Shown one piece after another: positions 41,041 to 50,804 of a stretch of 64,000 nucleotides of DNA. The position numbers and the translations under genes are program-made. The notes below the pieces were generated by a model. The model had not been told where the DNA came from. It searched no databases and worked only from the letters and a program-made list of their open reading frames with translations. Numbering within the stretch: position 1 is the first letter of the stretch; every line of letters starts with the position of its first letter. The stretch is from Casp-actino8 sp037147055 (GTDB lineage: Bacteria; Actinomycetota; Acidimicrobiia; Acidimicrobiales; Ilumatobacteraceae), in assembly GCA_037147055.1 (NCBI GenBank), contig JBAWVW010000001.1:81159-145158 (forward strand). Reading direction: 5' to 3'.

Positions 41041-42513
41041 TCACGGGCCCGCGTTAAAGACACTCAAAGGCGAGATCTCGGCAGCTCCAGGGCCAGTTGG
41101 ATAGGTACCCAAAGCATTAGCAAGAACTCCCTCCCACAGAGGCTTAAACGCTGATTCTTCACTGATACCCGGAGTCTCTAAAAGCAGTACAAAGCGGATC
41201 AGCGAGCCACCATCCACCTCCACATATCCGACTAACGCTTTCACTCCGCCAAGGCTCCCTGTCTTTGCATGCAGCCGACCCTCAAGTGGGCCACCAATGA
41301 AATAATTCGCGAGAGTCCCACTGACACCCGCAACCGCCATCTGCGAAACAATCGGATCATCAATGGTGAAGCGCTCAAGAATCTGCAAGAACGCCGCACA
41401 CGTCACTTTGTTGTCTCGCGAGAGCCCTGAGCCATCACTGAAGGTGACACCGTCAAGAACAACACCCCACGCGGTCAAAGTGTTCATCACTACCGAGATT
41501 CCTGCTGCACGTGTTGCTGCCTGCTGAGCCCGAAAGCCCATTTCTTTCAAAATAATCTCGGCCGTGTTGTTATCACTATTGCGCAACATTTCGCCAATAA
41601 TTTCCACCAACGGAGCAGAGGAAATAGAGGCGACCGTTGGCAATCCGACAGGAGCCTGCCCCGATGTTGGAGATCCTAGAATCTCGACCCCCCGCTCTTT
41701 CAGCAAGCGCGCCAACTCTCTAGCCGCTCCAAATGCAGGGTCGGATGACTTCGAAAAATCGCCAAAAACTAATCCATCGTTGACAAGCAAACCTGCTATC
41801 GGACCGCCCTGAATGGCACGAAATTCAATGGGCCACGATGGGGCATACAACTCCGAATCGAAATGCGACGCATCCCCCACAATGTTTCCATTGATCTGAG
41901 TCACTCCAGCTGCGACGACCGCGTCAGCAAGGGCTTCGAGGGATGTCGCAGGTTCCTGTGGATACTTGGCGAATTTCGTGTCATTGGGATACCACGCCGA
42001 AGAAAGCAATGGATCGCCACCACCCACGAGATAGATCGAGCCCACTGCCCCACCGCTGATTTCGGCTTTGACTTCGGTCGTAAAGGTGAAGGTCGGACCC
42101 AAAACATCAAGCGCCACTGCGCCAACAATAAATTTCGTCGTACTTGCTGGAGTCACAGGTGTGTCAATGCCATCAGACAAACTGAGGACACCATCAATCG
42201 ACACCGCAACACACGATCCAGGAAGAACTGCTCCGCCAAGTGGCCGCAGAGCTTGTTCAAAACCGACTGCCGAAGTTTCACGAGAGAGCACTGCGGGGGT
42301 GCGACGCGCCGATAACACGGGGGTCTGAGGAGACGAGGGAGGCATCACCGCTATTGCATCAACGGCGGGTGCGGGACTGTTGTCCTGTGATCCTGTTAAG
42401 CGCCACAATCCGCCCAAAACAAGTGCTGGTCCCAACGCCAAAAAAATTAGTTTCGGAAATGGATTCGTAGTACGTCGGGTATGACGAGATGCATCCGCTC
42501 GAGAATTAGCCAT
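41041..42513 (-). CDS. dacB: D-alanyl-D-alanine carboxypeptidase/endopeptidase (PBP4 family)
   Basis: A 490-residue class C penicillin-binding protein that trims or cleaves peptidoglycan cross-links outside the membrane. An N-terminal membrane anchor (about 22-40) is followed by a Pro-rich linker. The SxxK motif S-T-T-K is at 124-127, SDN occurs in RNSDNNTAEI, and KTG in HAKTGSLGG. A large insert after SxxK is typical of PBP4. Its ATG overlaps the stop of the acyl-CoA synthetase by one base (TGATG). Confidence 0.93.
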   Translation of the reverse strand: MANSRADASRHTRRTTNPFPKLIFLALGPALVLGGLWRLTGSQDNSPAPAVDAIAVMPPSSPQTPVLSARRTPAVLSRETSAVGFEQALRPLGGAVLPGSCVAVSIDGVLSLSDGIDTPVTPASTTKFIVGAVALDVLGPTFTFTTEVKAEISGGAVGSIYLVGGGDPLLSSAWYPNDTKFAKYPQEPATSLEALADAVVAAGVTQINGNIVGDASHFDSELYAPSWPIEFRAIQGGPIAGLLVNDGLVFGDFSKSSDPAFGAARELARLLKERGVEILGSPTSGQAPVGLPTVASISSAPLVEIIGEMLRNSDNNTAEIILKEMGFRAQQAATRAAGISVVMNTLTAWGVVLDGVTFSDGSGLSRDNKVTCAAFLQILERFTIDDPIVSQMAVAGVSGTLANYFIGGPLEGRLHAKTGSLGGVKALVGYVEVDGGSLIRFVLLLETPGISEESAFKPLWEGVLANALGTYPTGPGAAEISPLSVFNAGP

Positions 42514-44687
42514 CAGTCAATTGACCATCCACGGCGCACGCGAAATTCAGCGGCCCGATATAGATGCCCAAGAGCAGTGACAGCGCGATTACCCGAGGCG
42601 TAACACAGTCGTCCCGTGGCACGCACGGTGAGTGGCCCTGGGTTATCGGGATCGGCCACCGCAAGTTCTGTGGCTGTCAAAATCGGCTTGCCAGTACGCC
42701 GTGACAGTTCATCAGCAGCCAATGCAAAACGTTCATCTTGCCGCTCGTGGTAAGCCACGATCCGTTCGATCCCATGGTCCGGATAAAAGCCACCCTCACG
42801 CAGTAATCGAGCCTGATTCGATTGGATACCGAGACCGAGATAAATCACGGCATCCACATCTGGATGAAGAGCAATCATTTCTAAGACTTCTGGAATTGTG
42901 TCGCGTGTTTCCCCGCCTGCGCAATCAACGGGATTCGCTTTACTCCAACGAGGAGGAAGTTTGCCGTCAATCTGTGCCTTGAGGTCCTCTGGAAGTTCCA
43001 ACAGTTTCAAGAGTCCGTCCCGCGCCAAAGCGTCTGACGTCACTACGCCCCATCCGCCAGCAGTCGTCATAATCACAACATTGGGACCTTTCGGTAATGG
43101 CTGCGTTGCAAAAGTCGCCGCTGCTTCAAAGGCCTCCTCAACTGTTCCTGCACGCGTAATACCAGCAGCGCGACAAAAGCCATCAAAAACTTTGTCATTG
43201 GCCGCTAACGCTCCAGTATGCGAAGCCGCTGCGTGTGCCCCACTCTCAGTGGCACCGCCCTTTACGAGAACCAATGGTTTACGGGCCGCTACACCAGCCA
43301 AACGTGTCATCAACGAACGGCCGTCACTGATTCCCTCGAGATAAGCGAGCCCGACCGCTGTCGCTTCATCATCGGCGTAAAAATCCAGATAATCGGCGAC
43401 AGTGACAGCTGCCGCATTTCCAGCAGATACAGCGCGACTGATGCCCACGCCTGATGAACGCGACCAATTCAAGAAACTCGAGACAAAGTTTCCACTCTGA
43501 CTAGCGACGCCGATATGACCAGCAGGTGGATACGGCGCAACAATTTGTGCACACAAATTGGCTGGCGTGCTGACGACACCTTGACCATTTGGACCAGCAA
43601 GCAAAATGCCAAGTTCATCGGCCAAAGCGATGAGTTCCTCTTCGGCCTTTTTTCCTTCAGCTCCGGCTTCTCCATAACCAGCGGATGTTAGGAACGCTGC
43701 CTTCACTCCCTTGGCAGCACACGCCCGAAGTAGCGATGGGTTTGCAGAAGCTGGAGTGCACACAAAAACCAAATCAATCGCATTGTCAGGGAGTTGATCA
43801 ATGTCAGCAACTGTCTGGATTCCGAGAACATTTTCACCCTGCAAATTAGTCCCAAAAATCTCACCCTTAAAACCGCCAGCCAAAATATTATGCAGCGATA
43901 CGAAGCCAAACTTTCCTGGGTGACTTGATGCCCCTGCAACAACAACCCCGCGCGGTTCAAAGAGCGCTTGAAACTGCTCAACACTTGGTCGGGCTCGCGC
44001 AGTTGCGATTGATGAATTGGCTTCACCAATCTCCACCAATGCGTCAACCGCCACTGGCACGCCATCAGATCCAATAATGAGCGGATTGATATCAATACTG
44101 GCAATATCAGAACGGCTGTGCGCTAGGGAACCTAGACCAACTAAGACATCTACGAGCATTTCTCGATTGACGCTGGCCTCACCGCGGAACTCACCTAACA
44201 ATTTTTGCGTCGCCAGATCACTAATCATTTCGTGGGCTGTGATCCTGTCAAGCGGTGCTGGACGAAAGACAACGTCGGCGATTGCTTCGGCGAATATGCC
44301 ACCGATTCCCAACATCACGCTGGCCCCAAATTGAGGATCTCGAACAACGCCAGCGATGAGTTCACGATTTCCCTGAACCATCGGGGCGATTAAAACAGTG
44401 ACTTCACCATCTTGGGCGGTGGCTGCTGCGAGCAACTCCTGCGCCGCACGTTCAACAGCGTCGACATCAGCCAATTTCAGGCGCACCAACCCGCGTTCGG
44501 TCTTGTGAGCTATTGCGTCACCACATAATTTTGCAACGACCGGAAAACCAATCTCATTGGCCGCTAACGCTGCTTCACGGGCGGTCTTCACCTCACGTTC
44601 GTCGGCCATCGGAACACCAGCGGCGCGCAACAAAGCTTTTGAGGCAACTTCAGAGAGGGTGCGCGATGTGGAGGGAGTACTGAGCAT
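42513..44687 (-). CDS. ADP-forming acetate/acyl-CoA ligase family protein
   Basis: A 724-residue NDP-forming acyl-CoA synthetase. The N-terminal part (about 1-220) is the ATP-grasp beta domain. It is followed by CoA-binding and succinyl-CoA-ligase-like alpha domains, with the phospho-accepting His in the ASHTGALA motif. This beta-alpha order is a known permutation. The CoA-domain motif reads GPNGQGV where many relatives have GPNC.G. It could interconvert acyl-CoA and acid with ATP formation. Substrate unknown. It starts a unit with dacB and the LON gene. Confidence 0.87.
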   Translation of the reverse strand: MLSTPSTSRTLSEVASKALLRAAGVPMADEREVKTAREAALAANEIGFPVVAKLCGDAIAHKTERGLVRLKLADVDAVERAAQELLAAATAQDGEVTVLIAPMVQGNRELIAGVVRDPQFGASVMLGIGGIFAEAIADVVFRPAPLDRITAHEMISDLATQKLLGEFRGEASVNREMLVDVLVGLGSLAHSRSDIASIDINPLIIGSDGVPVAVDALVEIGEANSSIATARARPSVEQFQALFEPRGVVVAGASSHPGKFGFVSLHNILAGGFKGEIFGTNLQGENVLGIQTVADIDQLPDNAIDLVFVCTPASANPSLLRACAAKGVKAAFLTSAGYGEAGAEGKKAEEELIALADELGILLAGPNGQGVVSTPANLCAQIVAPYPPAGHIGVASQSGNFVSSFLNWSRSSGVGISRAVSAGNAAAVTVADYLDFYADDEATAVGLAYLEGISDGRSLMTRLAGVAARKPLVLVKGGATESGAHAAASHTGALAANDKVFDGFCRAAGITRAGTVEEAFEAAATFATQPLPKGPNVVIMTTAGGWGVVTSDALARDGLLKLLELPEDLKAQIDGKLPPRWSKANPVDCAGGETRDTIPEVLEMIALHPDVDAVIYLGLGIQSNQARLLREGGFYPDHGIERIVAYHERQDERFALAADELSRRTGKPILTATELAVADPDNPGPLTVRATGRLCYASGNRAVTALGHLYRAAEFRVRRGWSID

Positions 44688-44749
44688 GTTCCAAAGTTAG
44701 TGCCAAGAGCATCCACTGGAGGGCTTTACGGTGTCGGGATTGAACAGAA

Positions 44750-44785
44750 AACAAACGGCAGGCTCCGAATAATCAGAGCCTGCCG
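44750..44785 (-). terminator. Rho-independent terminator downstream of tRNA-Pro
   Basis: On the minus strand a perfect 10-base stem (44785-44776 with 44765-44756; CGGCAGGCTC and its complement) with a 10-base loop is followed by TTTGTTTT. It lies 8 bases after the tRNA end and would also protect the acyl-CoA synthetase gene from read-through. Confidence 0.85.
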
Positions 44786-44793
44786 TCATTGTG

Positions 44794-44867
44794 TCGGGCT
44801 GACAGGATTTGAACCTGCGACCTCTTGACCCCCAGTCAAGCGCGCTACCAAGCTGCGCTACAGCCCG
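44794..44867 (-). tRNA. tRNA-Pro (anticodon GGG)
   Basis: A 74-base cloverleaf on the minus strand. The acceptor stem is CGGGCTG with CAGCCCG and discriminator A. The anticodon arm is CTTGA-CTGGGGG-TCAAG with anticodon GGG, and the T-arm contains GGTTCAAATCC, with T54 and A58, the targets of the nearby TtuA and TrmI. CCA is not encoded. A strong terminator follows. Confidence 0.95.
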
Positions 44868-44925
44868 AGATATGTGCAAGCGAGCCTAGCGTCCGTACAC
44901 GCCCGTGCCCCTAGCCCCTACTTAT

Positions 44926-45201
44926 TCAGATAAAAATCTGAACGATTCTCCAACTCAAATAAATGCACAGCGCGACGACAAGTAATTTGAAGTGCCATGG
45001 TGTTTTCGGGTTTTCTTGATCATCATCTAGCCCACTCGCCAAACGGCGAATATCGATGTTCTCAGCCGTGACTCGACGAAAGGTAGGCAATGTGCTGGCT
45101 ATCTGGGGGCTATCAAGAACCCGCCCACAGGTCGGACACGAACCATCCGCGTGCATAGCACTAGGCGCCCAATATTTTGCACAATCCTCACAAAATGGCA
45201 T
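44926..45201 (-). CDS. Zinc-ribbon membrane protein of unknown function
   Basis: A 91-residue protein. The N-terminal zinc ribbon MPFCEDCAKYW...CPTCGRVL (two CxxC pairs) is followed by a polar linker and a C-terminal transmembrane segment (about 68-88: FKLLVVALCIYLSWRIV). The layout suggests a tail-anchored cytoplasmic zinc ribbon. I know no function. It lies four bases after der on the same strand and is probably cotranscribed. Confidence 0.72.
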   Translation of the reverse strand: MPFCEDCAKYWAPSAMHADGSCPTCGRVLDSPQIASTLPTFRRVTAENIDIRRLASGLDDDQENPKTPWHFKLLVVALCIYLSWRIVQIFI

Positions 45202-45205
45202 GACC

Positions 45206-46561
45206 TCAATCGCTTCGTTTACGAACCCGCAACTTCAGCGGTGTTGAACCAAAATTAAATGCTTCACGAATACTGCGCTCGAGGTAACGCAAATAGGTGT
45301 GTGGCAACTCGCGGTTGACAAATAAGGTGAAAGTTGGAGGATCGGTGGCCCCTTGCAAGGCATACATCACTTTGGCTCCTCCGCCAGCGGGTTGGCGCTG
45401 CTGAGCATCTGCGATCACACGGTTGACATCACGCGTCGGAATTCGGCGGTGATATTGCAAAATCGCCTCTTGCAACACGGGACGAAGTTTGTGCACCCCC
45501 TTACCGGTGAGTGCCGAAACCTTCAACACTGGCGCGTCATCAACGAAATACAATTTACGTTTCACTTCAAGATCAATGCGTTCGCGCTCTTCGGCATCTT
45601 CAATGAGTTCCCATTTATTGAGCATGATCACAATCGGACACCCGGCAGCATCAATACGCTCTGCTAATCGCTGATCTTGAGCAGTAATACCTTGAGTGGC
45701 ATCAATGACAAATAAAGCAATGTCGGATCCATCAACTGCACGCAAGGCGCGCACCAGCGAGTAATACTCTGCTGAATCGTCAATGCGCGAGCGACGACGC
45801 ATACCCGCCGTATCAACGAAGATCACCGGACCATCTTCGGTTTCCACCAAAGTGTCAATGGAGTCACGAGTTGTACCAGGCATGTCGTGAACGACCGCCC
45901 GATCCTCCCCCACCAAACGGTTAAAAAGAGTGCTTTTACCGACATTTGGCCGGCCAACCAAAGCAACGCGTGGGGTCTTTTGATCCCCAACAGCCGTCAA
46001 ATCTTGGTCAAGTCCGTAGTTCGGTATGTACTCGTCGCTCAACGGCGAACTCGGCATGCGAGCAATTACTTCATCAAGTAAGTCACCAGCACGACGACCA
46101 TGCAACGCACTCACTGGGTACGGGTCGCCAAGACCTAACGATAAAAAGTCCCAACGATCTGACTCACGGCGATCATTGTCTGCCTTGTTAACAACAACCA
46201 TGACCTCAGCATCACTCTTACGGAGCCATGCCGCCATCAACTCATCGTCGTCTGTTAAACCGACCGAACCATCAACCACAAAAATCACCAAGTCGGCTTG
46301 ACGTACGGCGGCTTCAACCTGACGACTGACCTTGGTATCAAGTTCTGAGCCGCCAGGCATCCAGCCCCCCGTGTCCACCAATGTGAATCGGTGACCTAAC
46401 CAGTTGGCCTCAAGTTCCTTGCGGTCGCGAGTGACTCCTGGTCGATCTTCAACAATGGCTGCTTGCTCTCCAATGACTCGGTTGAAGAGTGTGCTTTTAC
46501 CGACATTCGGCCGGCCCACAATGACTGCAACTGGGAGTTGAACTTCTGATACTTCACTCAT
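45206..46561 (-). CDS. der: Ribosome assembly GTPase Der (EngA)
   Basis: A 451-residue essential GTPase with two G domains in tandem and a C-terminal KH-like domain. The P-loop GRPNVGKSTLFNR occurs twice (about 14-26 and 203-215), each followed by its own DTGG or DTAG switch and NKAD/NKWE specificity motif. Der assists 50S subunit maturation. Its start overlaps the DUF512 gene by four bases. Confidence 0.97.
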   Translation of the reverse strand: MSEVSEVQLPVAVIVGRPNVGKSTLFNRVIGEQAAIVEDRPGVTRDRKELEANWLGHRFTLVDTGGWMPGGSELDTKVSRQVEAAVRQADLVIFVVDGSVGLTDDDELMAAWLRKSDAEVMVVVNKADNDRRESDRWDFLSLGLGDPYPVSALHGRRAGDLLDEVIARMPSSPLSDEYIPNYGLDQDLTAVGDQKTPRVALVGRPNVGKSTLFNRLVGEDRAVVHDMPGTTRDSIDTLVETEDGPVIFVDTAGMRRRSRIDDSAEYYSLVRALRAVDGSDIALFVIDATQGITAQDQRLAERIDAAGCPIVIMLNKWELIEDAEERERIDLEVKRKLYFVDDAPVLKVSALTGKGVHKLRPVLQEAILQYHRRIPTRDVNRVIADAQQRQPAGGGAKVMYALQGATDPPTFTLFVNRELPHTYLRYLERSIREAFNFGSTPLKLRVRKRSD

Positions 46562-47982
46562 CTGGCCACTTCCAATGCTCGTCGCAGCGCTATTCCGTCT
46601 GTCGCCACAATCTCAACTGGTCGTGGTAAATCTTGTGGCGTGAGCCCATCGAGGAAACGACCTTCGGATAGGCAGACGTCTGGCAACAGATAGCGGTGAC
46701 CTTGAGGTTGCGTTGCGAGAACCTTGGCTATGTCTTGGCCCACCATCAAACCAGTCACTGCTGTATTGCCACCAAAGAAATCATTGGCGACCGTGACGAT
46801 GCGAACATCATCACGACCACAGCGATCAATTAATGGTTGAAGCACCTCTGCACCATAGGGAGCGGTGAGGATTCCTACCGGTGCAGTACGGCGGGGTAAC
46901 AGTGCGACGCCCGTTGAATCACCCAGTGCGGAACTGCTACAGCCGCGCAAACCTGTATCTCCTGCTGGATTACGCGGGGCCCGGTAGCCCTGGGCGGGAG
47001 CGCCATCCACTGCTGCGAAAAAGCCACTCTGAGGACCAGTTGGCAGATCTAATCGACCATCAAACTCCCACTCAAATGTTCGCGCCATTCCAATGCCGTC
47101 CTCATGCAAACCGAAACCTTCGTAATCTTCACCGGCTGGAAAAGCCATGTCGGCCATCAGGTAATACTCATCTGCCGCAAAGACCATGCGATGACCCACG
47201 TGTGTGAGAAATATTTTTTGCCAACGCGCAACTAATTCAACAACAGCCCGCGCCTCATCTTGAGTGTGAGCACGCATAGTTGCTTCGGTGTTGTAACGAC
47301 TGATACCAAGTGGAACCAAGGCCACATGATGAAGATCTGCATAACGATCAAGAATTCCGATCATTGAATCTTCAAGTACGTTTCCATCATTCACCCCAGG
47401 ACACACAACGATCTGCCCGTTCACGCAAATGTCATGATCAAGCAGTTGCCGGAGCCAGCGCAGACTCATCCCGCCGCGCGGATTGCGCAACATCTCACTG
47501 CGCACTGTCGGATCAGTTGCGTGAATACTGACATTGAGTGGTGACAAGCCTTCAGTAATCACTCTCTCAAGATCTGCCTCAGTAAAACGGGTCAGAGTTG
47601 TGAAGTTTCCGTACAAGAAACTCAAACGGTAATCATCGTCTTTGAGATACAGACTCTGACGCATGCCGGGAGGTAACTGATAAATAAAACAAAAAGCACA
47701 ATGGTTATCGCATGTCCGAACTCGATCAAAGAGAGCGCTTGAGACTTCTGCCCCAAGTGGTTCACCAGCGTTTTTCGTCACCATTGTGTGTTGTTCAATA
47801 CCACCGCGCACAAAATCAATGTCGACTTCGGCCTCATCAGCAATGAGACGCCATTCAATGATGTCTCGCGGAATCATCCCATTCAGCATCCGGACTTCAT
47901 CACCTGGTTGCATGCCGGCTATGTCGGCGGCTGAATTCGGGGTGACCGCCACCACAACGGGCGCAGATTGCTTGGCAGACAT
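46558..47982 (-). CDS. DUF512 family radical SAM protein with PDZ-like domain
   Basis: A 474-residue protein. A short PDZ-like segment (about 10-50: VTPNSAADIAGMQPGDEV) is followed by a radical SAM core with the cluster motif CDNHCAFC (CxxxCxxC) and a C-terminal DUF512 region with GVALLPR and EVLQPL. Members often lie beside der, as here (four-base overlap). The reaction has not, to my knowledge, been defined. The second half has few extra Cys. Confidence 0.85.
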   Translation of the reverse strand: MSAKQSAPVVVAVTPNSAADIAGMQPGDEVRMLNGMIPRDIIEWRLIADEAEVDIDFVRGGIEQHTMVTKNAGEPLGAEVSSALFDRVRTCDNHCAFCFIYQLPPGMRQSLYLKDDDYRLSFLYGNFTTLTRFTEADLERVITEGLSPLNVSIHATDPTVRSEMLRNPRGGMSLRWLRQLLDHDICVNGQIVVCPGVNDGNVLEDSMIGILDRYADLHHVALVPLGISRYNTEATMRAHTQDEARAVVELVARWQKIFLTHVGHRMVFAADEYYLMADMAFPAGEDYEGFGLHEDGIGMARTFEWEFDGRLDLPTGPQSGFFAAVDGAPAQGYRAPRNPAGDTGLRGCSSSALGDSTGVALLPRRTAPVGILTAPYGAEVLQPLIDRCGRDDVRIVTVANDFFGGNTAVTGLMVGQDIAKVLATQPQGHRYLLPDVCLSEGRFLDGLTPQDLPRPVEIVATDGIALRRALEVAR

Positions 47983-48039
47983 ACTGGCAGGCTACCTGCG
48001 CCATCTCATCTAGAGCCGTGGAGCATTAGCCTGACCCCT

Positions 48040-49083
48040 ATGGATGTCGTCACCACTCAGGTTGAGCGTGTGCTCTTAGCGGCACCCCGAGGCTTCTGCG
48101 CTGGCGTTGAGATGGCCATAAAGGCACTGGCTTGGATGGTGCGGAGTTTTGATGCCCCTGTGTACTGCTACCACGAGATAGTCCATAATAAGTTAGTCGT
48201 TGAACGTTTTGAACAGTTGGGTGTGATTTTCGTTGATGAGATCAGCGAAGTCCCCGAAGGATCACCAATCATGCTCTCCGCGCACGGGTCAGCGCCAGAC
48301 GTCGTACGGTCAGCACGCTCTCGGGGTTCTGTGGTCATCGATTCAGTGTGCCCGCTAGTCACCAAGGTGCATCACGAAGTCAAGGTTCGCGTTGGCAAAG
48401 GCTTTCACATTGTCTATGTCGGACACGAAGGTCATGAAGAAGCCGTCGGCACCATGGCTGTTGCTCCAGACTCAATTTCGCGAGTTGAATCAATCTCTGA
48501 AGTTGATGCGCTTCCCGAATTCACAGAACCTGTGGCACTGTTGGCGCAGACAACATTGTCCCATCGAGATTGGGCCGAAGTCGCTGTTCGAGTTCAAGAA
48601 CGTTTCCCTCAAGTCTGGACACCGGGGCGAAGCGATCTGTGTTTCGCCACAACAAATCGACAGTCAGCATTAATGTCCATGGCCCCTCGGTGTGATGCCA
48701 TCATCGTCATCGGGTCGGCTAACTCATCAAATACACGAGCCCTTGAACGTTTGGCACGCGAGGCTGGATGTGCCAGAGTTTTTCGAGTGAATTCGGCTAA
48801 CGAATTACCTTCTGACTTAAGTGGCACAGTGGGAGTCACAGCGGGTGCTTCAGCGCCAGAAGAATTAGTTGATGCGGTAATCGCCAGACTCGCTCCGTTG
48901 TACGGTGTTGAGGAAGTGCGCATTACTGATGAAGACGAATACTTCCCTCCACCTCGCAATCTGCGCGATCTGCAGATTGCCATCGAGACTGCGATCACCA
49001 CCATGTGTGGGGGTTCACTGACATCTCGTCCAAGTGTTGATGATCGTTCTTTGGGTGCGAGCTATGTGCTTGCGAGTTTGTGA
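48040..49083 (+). CDS. ispH: 4-hydroxy-3-methylbut-2-enyl diphosphate reductase
   Basis: A 347-residue [4Fe-4S] enzyme, the last step of the MEP isoprenoid pathway, making IPP and DMAPP. Cluster Cys appear in APRGFCAGV, VCPLVTKVH and the third-site CFATTNRQ (usually TCATQNRQ). The substrate-binding SAHG, GHEGHEEAVGT and SANSSNT motifs are intact. The ATG at 48040 (MDVVTTQVERV) is chosen; the frame opens at 47968 inside the divergent DUF512 gene. Confidence 0.95.
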   Translation: MDVVTTQVERVLLAAPRGFCAGVEMAIKALAWMVRSFDAPVYCYHEIVHNKLVVERFEQLGVIFVDEISEVPEGSPIMLSAHGSAPDVVRSARSRGSVVIDSVCPLVTKVHHEVKVRVGKGFHIVYVGHEGHEEAVGTMAVAPDSISRVESISEVDALPEFTEPVALLAQTTLSHRDWAEVAVRVQERFPQVWTPGRSDLCFATTNRQSALMSMAPRCDAIIVIGSANSSNTRALERLAREAGCARVFRVNSANELPSDLSGTVGVTAGASAPEELVDAVIARLAPLYGVEEVRITDEDEYFPPPRNLRDLQIAIETAITTMCGGSLTSRPSVDDRSLGASYVLASL

Positions 49084-49086
49084 ACC

Positions 49087-49497
49087 ATGCTTTCTCCAAG
49101 TTCACAAACCATCCGATTGTTCTTACATATCCTGAGCGCCTCAGTCTGGGTTGGTGGGCAGATTGTTATTGGTGTTCTCGTTCCCAAGATGCGCCGCTTC
49201 TCAGCAGATAGCACCAAGATTCTTGCTCACGCTTTTGCCCGCGTTGCGTGGCCAGCCTTTGTTCTCTTAATGGTCACCGGCATTTGGAATATTCTTGCGG
49301 TTGATAGCACAGACCTCTCGACGGCATATCAAATCACCATGTTCGTGCACATCTTGATGGGTGTGGCAACAGCGATGTTCGCCTTCATGCACAGCATCGG
49401 ACGAACTAAATTTGCAATTGCCGTGGGTGGCGCCCTTGGACTATTGACATCTTTGGCAGCTATGTTCGTCGGAATCTTGCTACAAACCGGCCACTGA
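49087..49497 (+). CDS. CopD-like integral membrane protein
   Basis: A 136-residue protein with four predicted transmembrane segments. It begins with LFLHILSASVWVGGQIVIGVLVP, in which the His and WVGG resemble the CopD/YcnJ and cytochrome-b-like families that handle copper or haem. His residues also occur in the third segment (VHILMGV) and fourth (MHSIG). No copper genes are near. It follows ispH by three bases and converges with the acyl-CoA dehydrogenase gene. The function is open. Confidence 0.65.
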   Translation: MLSPSSQTIRLFLHILSASVWVGGQIVIGVLVPKMRRFSADSTKILAHAFARVAWPAFVLLMVTGIWNILAVDSTDLSTAYQITMFVHILMGVATAMFAFMHSIGRTKFAIAVGGALGLLTSLAAMFVGILLQTGH

Positions 49498-49502
49498 TCT
49501 AT

Positions 49503-50705
49503 CTAGTTACGCGGGACTTGACTCCATGCGCGATCGCGATCAACGCGAATATCGCCAGGCAACCCGAGGACCCGCTCGCCAAGAATGTTGCGCATGACTT
49601 CGCTCGTTCCACCTTCAATAGAGTTGGCACGACTACGCAGGAAAGACTTTTGAGTATTTTCCAATCCCATGGCAAACTCGGGTCGAATCTTGTTGTATCC
49701 ACTCGGGAACAACATTCCTTGCGCCCCCATCATTGAGACTGCGAAGGAATAGATGTCCTTGTGGAGTTCGGCCATTGCTAACTTGGCGATTGAACCTTCG
49801 GGGCCTGGATCGCCCATTTTACGATTCTGAGAAGCGCGAATGTTGGTGAGCCGTAACAGTTCCGCACGAATCCATAACTTCATCAACTCATCTTTCGTTG
49901 CAGGATCCCGCTCATCTTGAGGCAATGAACTCCAGACTTTTGTGGCTTCACGGATTGCACCTGAGCCCTTACCAGGAATCGCTCCGCCAATGGAGACTCG
50001 CTCATTCATTAACGTCGTCAGAGAAACCCGCCATCCGTCACCGACACTTCCCAGCATTTCGTTTTGTGGAATACGCACATCGGTGAAGTACACCTCATTG
50101 AACTCAGCCTCACCAGTAATTTGATATAGCGGTCGCACCTCAACGCCAGGTGCTTGCATATCCACTACGAAGGCCGTCATTCCCGCATGCTTCACAGCTT
50201 CGGAATCAGTCCGCACGATGAGCAGTCCCCAACGGGAAAGATGCGCCAATGTGGTCCATACCTTCTGCCCATTGGCGATCCATTCATCACCATCACGTAC
50301 TCCTTTTGCCGATAAGCCAGCAAAGTCGGATCCTGAACCCGGCTCAGAAAACAACTGGCACCAGATTTCCTCTCCAGTAAACAACGGACGCAAGTAACGT
50401 TTTTTCTGCTCTTCGGTACCCCAAACTGCAACTGTCGGACCACACATTCCATGACCAATCGGGTTTCTCCCCACGGGGTTCGGCGCACCAGCAGCGAAAA
50501 CCTGCTCGTTGATTTGGCGTTGCAACTTCGGATTTAAGCCAAGCCCGCCACAACCAACTTCAAAATGCACCCAAGCCAAACCTTTGTCAAATTGGGCTCC
50601 GAGAAAAGTCACCGCATCAGTGGTCTTTGGAGGGAACTCACGCAACAACTCCTCGGTCAGTTGAATGACTTTTTGCTCGTCATCAGTCAAGATCATTGTC
50701 GACAT
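49503..50705 (-). CDS. Acyl-CoA dehydrogenase family protein
   Basis: A 400-residue FAD enzyme that oxidises an acyl-CoA to the enoyl-CoA. Typical motifs are ELWCQLFSEPGSGSD-like WCQLFSEPGSGSDFAG, KVWTTLAH, the TDVRIPQNEMLG block and the C-terminal GGTSEVMRNILGERVLGLP. The start region (MILTDDEQKVIQLTEELL) fits the N-terminal helical domain. The order is convergent with the CopD-like gene. Chain length and branch preference are not evident. Confidence 0.9.
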   Translation of the reverse strand: MSTMILTDDEQKVIQLTEELLREFPPKTTDAVTFLGAQFDKGLAWVHFEVGCGGLGLNPKLQRQINEQVFAAGAPNPVGRNPIGHGMCGPTVAVWGTEEQKKRYLRPLFTGEEIWCQLFSEPGSGSDFAGLSAKGVRDGDEWIANGQKVWTTLAHLSRWGLLIVRTDSEAVKHAGMTAFVVDMQAPGVEVRPLYQITGEAEFNEVYFTDVRIPQNEMLGSVGDGWRVSLTTLMNERVSIGGAIPGKGSGAIREATKVWSSLPQDERDPATKDELMKLWIRAELLRLTNIRASQNRKMGDPGPEGSIAKLAMAELHKDIYSFAVSMMGAQGMLFPSGYNKIRPEFAMGLENTQKSFLRSRANSIEGGTSEVMRNILGERVLGLPGDIRVDRDRAWSQVPRN

Positions 50706-50804
50706 TTTTGCGCTCCCTGCAATAAAAAACGTATACCCCTACCTCTTAAACTAGCGACACTCCGTTGTTACGGCGAGATCGCACAACACATCTGCCACGC
50801 AATT